Shown: in pieces, positions 35,917 through 45,787 of the stretch
How positions within the stretch are numbered: position 1 is the stretch's first letter
Layout: each line of letters begins with the position of its first letter
DNA from: Streptomyces drozdowiczii
GTDB taxonomy: Bacteria; Actinomycetota; Actinomycetes; Streptomycetales; Streptomycetaceae
Assembly (NCBI RefSeq): GCF_026167665.1
Contig: NZ_CP098740.1
Coordinates: 7,192,001-7,256,000, forward strand
Length of the DNA stretch: 64,000 nucleotides
Direction of reading: 5' to 3'
Notes under the pieces: generated by a model
What the model saw: only the letters and a program-made list of their open reading frames with translations
What the model was told of the DNA's origin: nothing
Database searches by the model: none
Program-made: the position numbers and the translations under genes

Positions 35917-38834
35917 ATGTCATCGATTCAGCTCAGGGAACACCAGGTAGACCAGCGTGCGGCATTTCGTAAGTGGGTCGGATTTCCTGCAAGATCATCC
36001 GTGCCCCCGCAGGGGCCCGAGGCACGATCGTGTCCGCCACCGGCTCGGGCAAGACGATCACGGCCGCCGCATGCGCGCTGGAGTCGTTCGCCGGCGGCCG
36101 GATCCTCGTGATGGTGCCGACCCTGGACCTGCTCGTCCAGACCGCCCAGGCGTGGCGGGCGGTCGGTCACCGGGCACCGATGGTCGCGGTGTGCTCCCTG
36201 GAGAACGACCCGGTCCTGCGCGCGCTCGGGGTCCGTACGACCACGAACCCGGTCCAACTCGCCCTGTGGGCCGGCCACGGACCCGTCGTCGTGTTCGCCA
36301 CGTACGCCTCCCTCGTCGACCGCGAGGACATCGACGCACCCGAGGGCCAACGCAAGGTCCGCGGACCGCTGGAGGCCGCCCTGGCAGGCGGGGAACGGCT
36401 CTACGGGCAGCGCATGAACGGTTTCTCGCTCGCGATCGTGGACGAGGCCCACTCAACCGCAGGGGATCTCGGGCGCCCGTGGGCGGCGATCCACGACAAC
36501 ACCCGGATCCCGGCGGACTTCCGGCTCTACCTCACCGCAACCCCGCGCATCCTCGCCGCACCCCGGCCGAGGAAGGATGAGGACAGTCAGGAGGTGGAGA
36601 TCGCGACGATGTCGGACGACCCGAAGGGCACCTACGGCGCGTGGCTTCCCGGCGCCGAGCTAGGACTCTCGGAGGCAATCGAGCGGGGAATCCTCGCCGG
36701 ATTCGAGATCGACGTCCTGGAGATCCGCGACCCCTCCCCGCCCTCGGAGAGACGGACGAGGCCCGGCGCGGCCGGCGCCTGGCGCTGCTGCAGGCGGCGC
36801 TCCTGGAGCACGCCGCCGCGCATAACCTGCGTACCGTCATGACCTTCCACCAGAAGGTCGAGGAAGCGAAGGCGTTCGCGGACAAGCTGCCGGAGACCGC
36901 AGCCGAGCTGTACGTCAACGACGCCTCCGACGCCGATCTGGCCGCCGCCGACCAGCTGCCGAAGTCATCCATCGACGCGAAGTTCTACGAGCTGGAAGCC
37001 GGCCGCCACGTACCCCGGACCGGGTGTGGTCAGCGTGGCTGTGCGGCGACCACCTCGTCACCGAACGGCGCGAGGTCCTGCGCCAATTCGCCAACGGCAT
37101 CGACGCCACCGGACACCGAGTCCACCGCGCCTTCCTCGCCAGCTGCCGCGTCCTCGGCGAAGGCGTCGACATCACCGGCACACGGGGAGTCGACTCCATC
37201 TGCTTCGCCGACACCCGCGGCTCCCAAGTCGAGATCGTCCAGAACATCGGCCGCGCACTCCGCCTCAACCGCGACGGCTCCACCAAAGTCGCCCGCATCA
37301 TCGTCCCGGTGTTCCTCGAGCCCGGCGAGGATCCAACCGACATGGTCGCCTCCTCTTCATATGCCGGCCTGGTCGCTGTGCTCCAGGGCCTGCGCTCGCA
37401 CGATGAGCGCCTGGTCGAGCAGCTCGCCTCCCGCGCCCTCACCAGCGGCAAGCGCACCATCCACGTCCAGCGCGACGAGAACGGACGGATCGTCGGGGGC
37501 GGCGGCGCAAGCAACGAAGACGGCGAGGACCAGGAGCCGGGCGACGACACCGACGCCGCTGCCGAGTCCGCGCTGCTGCACTTCTCCAGCCCCCGCGACG
37601 CGGCCACGATCTCCGCGTTCCTGCGCACCCGGGTCTACCGCCCGGAATCCCTGGTCTGGCTGGAGGGCTACCAAGCCCTGCTCCAGTGGCGCAAGGAGAA
37701 CGAGATCACCGGCGTCTACGCCGTTCCCTACGACGTCAAGGTCGAGGTCGGCGTGACGAAGTCGTTCCCCTTGGCCGATGGGTGCACCAACAGCGGAAAT
37801 CCCTGAGGGCCGGGGAACTCGACCCGCACCGCGAGGAACTCCTCGACGCGCCGGAAGCCGGCATGGTCTGGGAGCCGGGCGAAGAGGCGTGGGAGGCCAA
37901 GCTCGCCGTCCTGCGCTCATACCGGCGAGCCACCGGACACCTCGCGCCCCGGCAGGACGCGGTCTGGGACGACCCGGCCGGCACCGGGTCCGTACCCATC
38001 GGACAGTACATGGCCAACCTCCGCCGCACGGGCACCAAGAACGGCCTTGGCAAGGACCCGGACCGGGCCGCGAAACGGGCCGCGCAGCTCGCCGCGATCG
38101 ACAAGGACTGGAACTGCCCCTGGCCACTGAACTGGCAACGCCACTACCGCATCCTGGCCGACCTCGTCGACGCCGACGGCCACCTGCCCTACATCGCGCC
38201 CGGCGTCACCTTCGACGGCGACGACATCGGCACCTGGCGATGGCGACAGCAAGAGCCGGGCACCTGGGCACAGCTGATGCCCGAGCAGCGCGAGCGCCTG
38301 GAGGCGCTGGGCGTGCAGGGCGCGGCCCTCCCCGTGACGGCCACGGCCCCGGCCGAGCTCCGTCCCGAGCCGGCCGCCGCACTCAAGGGCCCCAAGAAGC
38401 CCGGGAGCAAGGCCGAAGCCGCCTTCCAGCGCGGCCTGGCAGCCCTCACCCAGTGGGTGGAGCACGAAGGTACCGACCGGCCCGTCCCACGCGGAGCGGT
38501 CGTGGACGTCCTCGTCGACGGCGAGACCGTGCCAGTGCGACTGGGCGTATGGCTCTCCAACACCCGCGCACGGCGGGACAAGCTCACCGGGCAGCAACTC
38601 GCAGCCCTCGCGGCGCTGGGCATGGTGTGGGCGGGCGCGGCCCCGGCAGCCGAGGCCGCCTCGGAGCCGACCGCCGCGCAGCCTGCGCCGTCGGCGCCCC
38701 CGGCGAAGCGGGCGGTGCGCGAGCACCACGAAGAGTGCGACAAGGAGCTGTACGAGGGCGGGAACTGCACCTGCTGGGCCATCAAGCGGTTCGGGCCGCC
38801 CTCCGAACGCGAGGGCTACGGAGACGACTTCTGA
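35917..38834 (+). CDS. SF2 (DEAH) helicase with helicase-associated repeats (four apparent frameshifts)
   Basis: About 973 residues once one base is added at 36012-36015, 36736-36739, 37013-37016 and 37767-37770 (each a run of four G or C). SF2 motifs in order are I SATGSGKT, Ia VPTLDLLVQ, II VDEAHS, III LTATPR, IV MTFHQKVEEA, V VLGEGVDI and VI QNIGRALR. The C-terminal half has three helicase-associated units (for example YRRATGHLAPRQD, DADGHLPYIAPG, RLGVWLSNTRARRDKLTGQQ) and a Cys-rich tail CDKELYEGGNCTCWAIKRFG. This class is common near Streptomyces linear-replicon ends and on plasmids; the DNA substrate is unknown. Confidence 0.85.
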
Positions 38835-38850
38835 CCGCCTCTCATCACGA

Positions 38851-38887
38851 CGAGACCCCGGGCCCACCGACAGGGCCCGGGGTCTCG
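38851..38887. terminator. Bidirectional terminator hairpin
   Basis: Perfect 15-bp arms (CGAGACCCCGGGCCC at 38851-38865 and its complement at 38873-38887) flank a 7-nt loop, 16 bp after the helicase stop and right at the 3' end of the convergent small gene. Confidence 0.8.
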
Positions 38888-38891
38888 TACG

Positions 38892-39290
38892 TCACCGCCC
38901 GACGGTGCGGGCGGGCGCGACCCCCAGGCGGTCCAGACGTTCGTAGAGGGCGCGGACCAGGCGGGCGCGGTTCTGAACGCAGTGCACGGTGCCTTCGATC
39001 GGCGCGGACAGCTGGCCTTCCGCCTCGCGCAGGACGATGTCGGCGAGTGCCCGGGGTCCGCTGCTCTTGGGCAGCTGGTTGGCGCGGCGCCGGATGTCGG
39101 AGGCGAGCGCGCGGGCGTGGCCGGTCAGCTGGAGGGCGATCTGCTCGTAGTCGCGTACGGCGAGCGTGTCCTCGTCGGTCCACGCGAGGACGGCCTTGAC
39201 GAGGCACTCGTACGGTTCGCGGTCGAGTGGGAGTTCCGCCTCGATCAGCCCGTCGGGGTCGTACAGGACCGTGTGGGCGCTGGTGTGCAT
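38892..39290 (-). CDS. DUF6415-like small conserved protein
   Basis: 132 residues, helical. The pattern LQLTGHARALASDIRRRANQ, then GPRALADIVLREAEGQLS and VQNRARLVRALYERLDRLG matches what I recall as DUF6415, which is widespread in Streptomyces accessory DNA with no known biochemical role. The ATG at 39290 follows GCGAGG. A longer GTG start at 39338 lacks a ribosome site. Confidence 0.6.
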   Translation of the reverse strand: MHTSAHTVLYDPDGLIEAELPLDREPYECLVKAVLAWTDEDTLAVRDYEQIALQLTGHARALASDIRRRANQLPKSSGPRALADIVLREAEGQLSAPIEGTVHCVQNRARLVRALYERLDRLGVAPARTVGR

Positions 39291-39334
39291 GGCGGGCCTC
39301 GCTGCTGGGAGCGTCTCGTGCGGGTGGCCGGCGG

Positions 39335-39517
39335 TCACCGCGGGGTGTCCTCGCTGCCGTCGTCCCGGTCGTTCTGGTCCTCGCCGTGCCGACCGAGGAA
39401 CCGGGCGAAGCCGCGGTCCGCGCGGGCCAGCAGGGCCGGGGAGGGGATGCCGTACGCGGGTGGCTGAAGGCCGCGGTCCTCCGGGGCCGGGGCGGTGGTG
39501 TCGTGGTGTGCGCGCAT
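39335..39517 (-). CDS. Small hypothetical protein
   Basis: 60 residues (MRAHHDTTAPAPEDRG..., middle GIPSPALLARADRGFARFLG, acidic tail). No known motif. It is 45 bp upstream of the DUF6415-like gene on the same strand and probably in one transcript. Confidence 0.45.
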   Translation of the reverse strand: MRAHHDTTAPAPEDRGLQPPAYGIPSPALLARADRGFARFLGRHGEDQNDRDDGSEDTPR

Positions 39518-39613
39518 GCGGCCCCGCCTCTCCGGCTGGTGGTCCGTCGGTGACTTCGACGCTACGCAGCGTGGGAGTCGGTCCTCAAGGTGATTGCGGG
39601 TAATTGCGGAGGT

Positions 39614-40462
39614 TCACTCCAGGGCGTCGATCGCCGCCTGGATGAGGGTGCGGGCCGTGTCGCCGTAGACGGCCATTTCCGCGAGGCCGGCGAACGCCTT
39701 GGCGTAGTCGGCGAGCTCGCGGGGCTGCGTCACCTTGATCTCCGCCGTCAGGGTCTCCACCACGGCCACGGTGTCGTCGTGGAGGTAGAACGCCTCCAGC
39801 GGCCACACGGTGCGCTGCGCGGTGAACGGGATGATCCCCAGCGAGACGGAGGCGAGCGGCATCACGGTCAGGAGGTGGCGCAGCTGCCCGCGCATCGCGT
39901 CGGGGTCGGCGGTGCGGTAGCGCAGGATGGATTCCTCCATGAGGACGACGTAGCGGTGGCCGCCCTCGTAGAGGAACCGGGAGCGTGCGACGCGGGCGGC
40001 GACGGCTTCGGCCACGTCGTTCGGGGTGCCCTGGAAGGCGGTGATCTGGCCCATGAGGGCGGTGGCGAAGCCGGGGGTCTGGAAGAAGCCGGGCGGGACG
40101 TTGGAGACGTAGACGCGGCAGATGCGGGTCTGCTCGTGCAGGGCGTACCAGTCCTCCTGGACCGTGCGCATTCCGCCCTGGTGCAGGCGGCGCCACTCCA
40201 GGTACATCGAGTCGACGGCGCGGGCGGTGGCGATGAGGTCGTCGGCCTGGTCGTCCGCGCCGCACGCCGTGCACCAGGTGCGGATGTCGGCGTCCGAGGG
40301 CGGAGCGGCGCCCTTCTGCAGGCGGGTCGTCTTCGCGGGATGCCAGCCGCACCGGGCGGAGAGGTCCTTGCCGGTGAGGCCGGCGTCCTTGCGCAGGTGG
40401 GTGAGTCGCACGGCGAGCGCCTCGCGGGCTGCCTGTGCGCTGGACGACGGGGATACGGTCAC
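39614..40462 (-). CDS. XRE-family regulator with DUF5753 (Scr1-type)
   Basis: 282 residues with an N-terminal HTH (residues 18-60, GLTGKDLSARCGWHPAKTTR) and a C-terminal DUF5753 domain (YVSNVPPGFFQTPGFATALM, RSRFLYEGGHRYVVLMEESI, LGIIPF). These proteins pair with small acidic partners and are described as antitoxin-like or developmental regulators. The GTG at 40462 starts 16 bp after the DUF6879-like gene, in an operon of three. Confidence 0.85.
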   Translation of the reverse strand: MTVSPSSSAQAAREALAVRLTHLRKDAGLTGKDLSARCGWHPAKTTRLQKGAAPPSDADIRTWCTACGADDQADDLIATARAVDSMYLEWRRLHQGGMRTVQEDWYALHEQTRICRVYVSNVPPGFFQTPGFATALMGQITAFQGTPNDVAEAVAARVARSRFLYEGGHRYVVLMEESILRYRTADPDAMRGQLRHLLTVMPLASVSLGIIPFTAQRTVWPLEAFYLHDDTVAVVETLTAEIKVTQPRELADYAKAFAGLAEMAVYGDTARTLIQAAIDALE

Positions 40463-40478
40463 GGGGCTGCTCGGTGGC

Positions 40479-41012
40479 CTAGACGGTGTACTTCTCGTGC
40501 GGGATGCCGCGCTCCCAGACCGTTTCGAACGCCGACGCGCACAGGTTCACCGCGGCCGGGTCCTCGGTGATCTCGCTGCCGGGGGCGACCCAGTCGCCGT
40601 CGCCGCTGAAGAAGTGGAACATCACCAGGCGGTCGTCGATCAGCCAGAAGTCGTTGCCGGGCAGGGCGATGTCGGAGGCGTTGCGGCGGGGCAGCCAGCG
40701 GACCTGCTCACCGGCGCCCACGTTCAGCACGGTGGCCGCGTGCTCCCACCGGATGTAGTCGGTGACCGGCTCCGAGACGATCCGTGCGCGGCGCATCGCC
40801 ACGCCCCGGGCCAGGGTCTCCTTCACCAGCCCGAGCCACTCGGGCCACCAGCGGGCCGTGGGGTCCAGGTCGATCTGACCGGTCCGGGCGAACAGTGCGA
40901 TCTCTTCGGCCTCGTCGCCGACGCCGTAGTGGTCGCGCATCTCCAGGTGGACCGCCGTGTGCTGAGCGCCCCTCAGCAGTTCAGCGAAGTCGGGCACGCT
41001 GCTCTGCGACAT
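40479..41012 (-). CDS. DUF6879-family partner protein
   Basis: 177 residues of the group that commonly precedes an XRE/DUF5753 gene: FAELLRGAQHTAVHLEMRD, WWPEWLGLVKETLARGVAMR, RRARIVSEPVTDYIRWEH and DRLVMFHFF. The ATG at 41012 is placed 6 bp after GGAGG. GTG 41015 is too close. The pairing suggests a toxin-antitoxin-like or signalling couple. The activity is not established from sequence. Confidence 0.75.
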   Translation of the reverse strand: MSQSSVPDFAELLRGAQHTAVHLEMRDHYGVGDEAEEIALFARTGQIDLDPTARWWPEWLGLVKETLARGVAMRRARIVSEPVTDYIRWEHAATVLNVGAGEQVRWLPRRNASDIALPGNDFWLIDDRLVMFHFFSGDGDWVAPGSEITEDPAAVNLCASAFETVWERGIPHEKYTV

Positions 41013-41247
41013 CACACGCCTCCCTCAGAATCGAGATCATCCGGGCCGGAATCCGGATCACCGTCTCATGCGGCGGGATCCCCACCGCATGGCCGGCCAC
41101 CCACTGGGTCCCGCCCACCAGCGCCCGGAGAATCTCTTCGGCTTCCGGGCCCTGGAGGACCAGGTCGGCGCTCTCTTCCTCCACCCACACCGTCGGCGAT
41201 CCACCACCGCCGGTATTCGGGTCGATCCCGACGAACCGTAACGTCAT
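40981..41247 (-). CDS. Small hypothetical protein, first gene of the XRE operon
   Basis: 88 residues (MTLRFVGIDPNTGGGGSPTV, then EEILRALVGGTQWVAGHAVG and ARMISILREACDVAEQRARL). No assigned function. Its 3' end overlaps the start of the DUF6879-like gene by 32 bp, showing tight coupling. The ATG follows GGGAGAG. Confidence 0.6.
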   Translation of the reverse strand: MTLRFVGIDPNTGGGGSPTVWVEEESADLVLQGPEAEEILRALVGGTQWVAGHAVGIPPHETVIRIPARMISILREACDVAEQRARLR

Positions 41248-41363
41248 GGCGCTCTCCCGTGTCGAGTCTGTTGCGCTTGGTTGCGCCGACCGTCTCGCCA
41301 GTCGGCGCCCCCAGTCAAGACCGGGACCGAATATGTCCCCCGTACGGTCAATTCGATGACGTG

Positions 41364-41690
41364 CTACCCAGCCCTAGGCCCCCCTCCCCCCTCGGACCGG
41401 GCGCGCTCGTGGGCGGCCTGGCGCATCGCGACCTCAGCCGCACCGGCGGCCCGGCGCCAGATCCGCCGCTCCGCGCGGGAGAGGGCGGCAGGCGGCGGCA
41501 GCCGGCGCAGACCGGCTGCCGCCGCCTCGATCGCCCCCGCCTCCAGGTGGCCGAGGAGGACACCGGTCGGCGGGACATCCCACCGGCCCACCCACCGGGC
41601 CGCCTCCAGAATCCGCCGTGCGCGGGCGTACGCGCCCACGTATCGCCGACGCCAGTCCGGGGGGCTTGCTGCTGAATCCGAGGTCACCAC
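41364..41690 (-). CDS. Small hypothetical protein
   Basis: 108 residues, Ala/Arg-rich and helical (DWRRRYVGAYARARRILEAA, WDVPPTGVLLGHLEAGAIEA). No known domain. The GTG at 41690 overlaps the restored stop of the upstream HTH gene (41684-41686), which supports both calls. Confidence 0.5.
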   Translation of the reverse strand: MVTSDSAASPPDWRRRYVGAYARARRILEAARWVGRWDVPPTGVLLGHLEAGAIEAAAAGLRRLPPPAALSRAERRIWRRAAGAAEVAMRQAAHERARSEGGGGPRAG

Positions 41691-43178
41691 CGGTCAACGA
41701 ACGCGGGGACGACCGGTACCGCCCACCCCGTGCGCCGGTCACCGCAAGCGGCGCCGTGCCTGGGACGGCGAGGGGGCGCACGGTCGCCCCGCACTCCCCG
41801 GCCGCCGCCGGGCCAGGTCGGCGCACCGGATGCCGCCGCCGGGGTGCCACTCCATCGCCGGGGCGGCTGCGGTGCCGTGCTCGGTGCACCCGGAGGCGGG
41901 GACAAGGCCGCCGCAGTCGTGCCGCGTGCACCAGCAGGCGTCCCCCGGCGCGGCGAGCGGGGCTCCGTGGCGGACGAGGCCGCCTCCGACCGGTGCGGCG
42001 GTGCCCCGCAGACCGGCGGGCCAGGCCAGCGTCAGGCGCAGCCCGGCGCCCTCCCCGGACCGGTAGCGGCTGAGTACCCGTACTTCGCCGGTCACCGCGA
42101 GCGGTGCCGCGCCCGGGACGGCGAGACGGCGCACGGTCGCCCCGCACTCCCCGGCCGTGAGCTCCGCCAGGGCCTCGGCGTCCGCCTCCGTGCACCAGGC
42201 GGTGACCCGGTCCTCCCCGGCCGCGTCGTGGGCCAGGTCCAGGACCGCGTCATAGAACCGAATGCTGCATTCGGCGCGCCCGGCGCCGAGCACGGCCAGG
42301 GGCGCCGGGTCGGGCCCCAGGGGAACCGCGATCTTGTCGTGGTCGAGGAGCCAGGCGACCACCGCGGCCCGGTCAAACTCCGGGTGCGGGTCGGTGCCTG
42401 CGGCCGGGGCAGGGAAGTCGGCGTGGCGGCGGCGCCAGTTCACCACCGCCGCCCGGCGTACTCCGCAGATCCTCGCCACCTCCGCGAGCGGCAGCCAGGC
42501 ACCGCCCGGCGCGGTCGGCGCCTGGCCGGTGAGCAAGGAACGGGTGCCGGGGCGGGCGGCCCGGACCGCGCGCCAGTCCACCTCGGGGTGCACGACCGGG
42601 AGGAGAGCGACGTCCAGGGCGCGGTACAGCGGGACCGCCACGGCGCCGCCCCGGCTCTTGCCGTAGTCGACGTCCACCGTGGAGACCGGCTCGACCCATC
42701 CGAGGCGTACCACGGCGTCGAAATCGGTGCGGCGGACGCCGAGGCGGCGGGCGGCCTGGCCCGCGCCCAGGGGCATGTGCCGGTCGAGCAGGGCCGGGAG
42801 GTCGCGGCGGCGGGCGAGCGCGTCGAGCTGGTCCCCGTGGACGTCCGGGGTGTCCCGGTCCCCGCCGAGCCCGACCAGCAGCCCGGCTCGCACCAGGTGA
42901 CCGACCGCCGAAGCGGTCACCCCCGGCCGCCACACCAACGGCTCCCTCAGCGCCCGGGTGAGCCGGTCCGCCGCCCCCCACGCATCGAGCAGCCGGAGTG
43001 CGGCCCGAACCGCCTCCGCGTCGGCGGCCTCCACCACCGTTCGCGACCAGACCCCCGGCCCGATGTCCGCCGGAGGGACCAGGCCCGATGCCGCCGCCCA
43101 CCGCCACGCCGCCACCGGCACCCGCAGCCGCACAGCCGCCTCGATCTCGCCGTAGCTCTCACGCACCACACGACCCAT
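41684..43178 (-). CDS. HTH DNA-binding protein with a repeated C-terminal segment (two apparent frameshifts)
   Basis: About 498 residues. The middle has a MerR/excisionase-like HTH (LAEVARICGVRRAAVVNWRR, followed by FPAPAAGTDPHPEFDRAAVV). The uncorrected frame stops at 41739. Adding one base at each of two runs (41796-41799 and 41705-41708) extends it to a stop that overlaps the next GTG. A 35-residue unit (GECGATVRRLAVPGAAPLAV) occurs twice, at nucleotides 42085-42170 and 41727-41812. The ATG at 43178 follows GGGAG. Function unknown beyond DNA binding. Confidence 0.6.
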
Positions 43179-43440
43179 AGCCCGCACTCCCATCCACACA
43201 TCGCAGCCCGCCGACCGGGCCGACGCCGAAACCATGACGAACCATCACAACAACTGTCAACACTCAGATTTTCAGGGTGAGTTGGGCATACACCGCAGAA
43301 ATCGCATACGCGCACGCGAGGGAAAAGACACCCTTCCGGGGGACACGCACCACCCCTGCCGAACAGCCCGTCAGCCTCACCCCCGGTGCGGGGCGCCCGG
43401 CTTCCGCCCCACAGCCGGACACGACACGGCTGCGGGGCCG

Positions 43441-43466
43441 CTGTACGTCATGCCGATGACGTACAG
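43441..43466. promoter_or_regulatory. Perfect 11-bp-arm palindrome
   Basis: CTGTACGTCAT (43441-43451) and ATGACGTACAG (43456-43466) surround a GCCG loop. It lies 56 bp past the small membrane-protein stop and 263 bp before the HTH gene start, both on the minus strand. It could be a terminator for the first or an operator for the second. Confidence 0.5.
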
Positions 43467-43521
43467 CGGGCTGCGGTGACGTACCCGACCGCCCCGGCCG
43501 GGCGCACCGGTACCGGCCGGG

Positions 43522-43695
43522 TCACCGGACCACGATCGGCATGACGCAGGCGGCGAGGAGACCCGCGTAGCCCAGCGCGAGGGTCAGCGGAGCGTGGGAC
43601 TGCGGGTGGCGGTACGCGATATAGACCAGCGCGCCGAGACCCTGCACGACAACGAGCACCAGGAGCAAATTGAGCAGCAGATTGGACGAGGACAT
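43522..43695 (-). CDS. Small two-helix membrane protein
   Basis: 57 residues with two hydrophobic segments (NLLLNLLLVLVVVQGLGALV and LTLALGYAGLLAACVMPIVV) joined by a short YRHPQSHAP loop. The ATG at 43695 has GGAG 8 bp upstream. There is no other motif. It is probably a plasmid-encoded inner-membrane peptide of unknown role. Confidence 0.6.
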   Translation of the reverse strand: MSSSNLLLNLLLVLVVVQGLGALVYIAYRHPQSHAPLTLALGYAGLLAACVMPIVVR

Positions 43696-44170
43696 GGCGA
43701 ATCTCCGGAATCAGCGAGATGGACAGAGAGCCCCAACGGGGGGGCGGCGGCCACACCATCCGACGGCGGACGGTTAGCCCCGCAACCCCCTTAGACCGGG
43801 GTAAGGGCGTCAGAGACCCGCGCGCCCGTTCACCCTTCGGGGCGTCGCGGCCAGCGCGTCCGGAGCGCGCTGCGACCCCCTCACTGTAGGACCCCCGGAA
43901 ACTCACCGCAGGACCCCCGGAAACCCCGAAAACCGCCTCTCACCAGGCACGACGCACAAACTTGTGCACTAAGTTGGGGTTCCTGGACTCAACGCCGCAG
44001 GTCACCGCGACGCACTCATGGCGCGGCACCGACCTAGGGCCCCACATGTGATGTACGCCACACGCCGCCCCACCGTGCGGGATGCGTGTGCTAGCTCCGC
44101 AACTACCGGCCTACGGGGGCGCTCTACGATGTGGCGGCACCGTGACCCGGGCGTGGACGCCTCCGGTCGC

Positions 44171-44212
44171 GTGCGGACGGGCTCCCGTCCTGTGCCGGGA
44201 GCCCGTCCGCAC
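44171..44212. terminator. Terminator hairpin
   Basis: Perfect 17-bp arms (GTGCGGACGGGCTCCCG at 44171-44187, complement at 44196-44212) with an 8-nt loop, 43 bp beyond the end of the minus-strand gene at 44255. Confidence 0.7.
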
Positions 44213-44254
44213 GAACGAGTCCGCACGGACGGGGCCCCTCGTTGTACTGATGCG

Positions 44255-44704
44255 TCACGGCCGCCGCCCCGCTCCCCAGGTCCGCCGACGTGAGAGCCAC
44301 CCGCCGGGCTTCCGCGCCGGCTCGGCCTGCTCCTGGTCCTCCTGGTCGCGATGCTCGATGCTGGCCCGAACCGTCTGCTCAAGCAGCCTGGCCGCGACGG
44401 CCCGCCCCTTGCACCGGTCGCAGAACGTGGGGCGGCTGTCCTCCGGAGTTACTCCAATACGTGGCCTGGGCCGCCTTCCACCGTTCGTCGGTGAACTTCG
44501 ACCCGCAACGCACCCACGCCGGGCACTGAGCTTCCCGCTCCGCCGCCCACTGCTCTTGCTCCTGGCGCTCACGTTCCCGGGCCTCGTGCTCACGGGCGCG
44601 ATGCTCCGCCCTGCGCCGTTCCGGGGTGGCCCGGAGGCGGCCACCCCGCCACTTCCCGCCGTAGTGGGCGAGCAGAGGCGAACACCGCAGGAAACCTGAA
44701 CCAT
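44255..44704 (-). CDS. Hypothetical zinc-ribbon-like protein (frame disturbed)
   Basis: From ATG 44704 (MVQVSCGVRL) the natural-looking product switches frame to AHYGGKWRGGRLRATPERR, an Arg/Glu helix and CPAWVRCGSKFTDERWKAAQ. It returns to the first frame at PEDSRPTFCDRCKGRAVAAR, ending at 44255. The CxxxxxC and CxxC pairs would make a zinc site. Start and end share one frame, so the two shifts cancel. The exact errors (near 44680 and 44455) are uncertain. A clean terminator follows. Confidence 0.4.
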   Translation of the reverse strand: MVQVSCGVRLCSPTTAGSGGVAASGPPRNGAGRSIAPVSTRPGNVSARSKSSGRRSGKLSARRGCVAGRSSPTNGGRRPRPRIGVTPEDSRPTFCDRCKGRAVAARLLEQTVRASIEHRDQEDQEQAEPARKPGGWLSRRRTWGAGRRP

Positions 44705-44819
44705 CTGACTTGGCTTCGTGGCGGACTTTAAAGATGTGCCCTACTGGCGTCAGCTTTGGCAGGTGCAGAGACAGCGGTCGGGAGCCCCAACCATCTGACT
44801 TGGCTTCGTGGCGGACTTT
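44699..44819. repeat. 31-bp direct repeats upstream of repA: candidate origin of module C
   Basis: The same 31 bp (starting AACCATCTGACTTGGCTTCG) occurs at 44699-44729 and 44789-44819, exactly 90 bp apart, ending 56 bp before the replicase start. Long direct repeats at this position suit initiator binding sites of a RepA/RepB theta plasmid origin. Confidence 0.6.
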
Positions 44820-44875
44820 GAATTTTGCGGCGTGTCCGGCGGAGTCGGGAGAGGCGGACACGCGAGGATCAGCGT

Positions 44876-45787
44876 ATGAACGGGGAGTTGCCCGCAGGGC
44901 AGTGGGACGAGTTGTGGCTGCCGTTGCGGCCGTACGCGACGAACCGGCTGCAGGAGGGGATCCGGCGTGAGCAGCGGCCGGTGGCGATGACGCGTCGGTA
45001 CGTGGAGGCGAACCCGTCGGCGATGAGCAACCTCCTCGTCGTGGATGTGGACCACTCGGATGCGGTGCTGCGAGCGGTGTCGTCGGTGGGGTCGCACCCG
45101 CTGCCCAACGCGGTCGTGGAGAACCCGGTGAACGGGCATGCTCATGCGGTGTGGGCGCTGGCGGAGGCGGTGACGCGGACCGAGTACGCCCGGCGCAAGC
45201 CTCTGGCTTACGCGGCCGCCGTCACTGAGGGTCTGCGCCGCGCGCTGGACGGTGATGCGGCGTACTCGGGCCTGATGACGAAGAACCCGTTGCACACGGA
45301 CTGGAGTACCGAGTGGCTCCACGGTGGACTCCACACGCTCGGCGGCCTGGAGGAGGCCCTGAGCAGTCACATGCCGCCCGTCCGCTGGCGGGAGACCAAA
45401 CGGTTCCGCATCAACGTCACCGGGCTGGGCCGCAATTGCTCGATCTTCGAGACGGCCCGGACCTGGGCGTACCGCGAGGTACGCCACCACTTCGGCAGCC
45501 CCGACACCCTCCACACCGCCATCCACACTGAGGTACAGAGCCGTAACGCCGAATTCGCGGAGCCGCTGCCGGCCGTGGAGGCGCGTGCGATCGCCAACAG
45601 CATCCACCGGTGGATCACGACGCGCTCCAGGATGTGGAAGGACGGTGCGGCTGTCTACGAGGCCACCTTCGTCGCTATCCAGTCCGCCCGGGGGAAGAAG
45701 GGCGGAAGGGCTTCGGGGGCGGCGCGGGTAGCACGCCGGGCCGAGCGCACCGACGCCATGCTTGAGTACATGAGGGGGAAGCCGTGA
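44876..45787 (+). CDS. Replicase family protein (RepA-like, pAL5000/ColE2-type)
   Basis: 303 residues with the replicase/PriCT pattern: MSNLLVVDVDHSDAVLRAV (metal-binding Asp pair), NAVVENPVNGHAHAVWALAE and a PriCT-like region around RNCSIFETARTWAYREVRHH. The size matches RepA of pAL5000-type plasmids. The ATG at 44876 has GAGG upstream. Its stop overlaps the next GTG. It is unrelated to the two prim-pol/D5 modules, so it is a third independent replication system. Confidence 0.85.
   Translation: MNGELPAGQWDELWLPLRPYATNRLQEGIRREQRPVAMTRRYVEANPSAMSNLLVVDVDHSDAVLRAVSSVGSHPLPNAVVENPVNGHAHAVWALAEAVTRTEYARRKPLAYAAAVTEGLRRALDGDAAYSGLMTKNPLHTDWSTEWLHGGLHTLGGLEEALSSHMPPVRWRETKRFRINVTGLGRNCSIFETARTWAYREVRHHFGSPDTLHTAIHTEVQSRNAEFAEPLPAVEARAIANSIHRWITTRSRMWKDGAAVYEATFVAIQSARGKKGGRASGAARVARRAERTDAMLEYMRGKP

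Noticed and set aside
5900..38834. Programmed -1 ribosomal frameshifting as the cause of the many breaks
   Set aside because: The runs are ordinary G/C homopolymers without slippery heptamers or conserved downstream structure, and the breaks hit unrelated genes, including a dead transposase. Sequence error is simpler.
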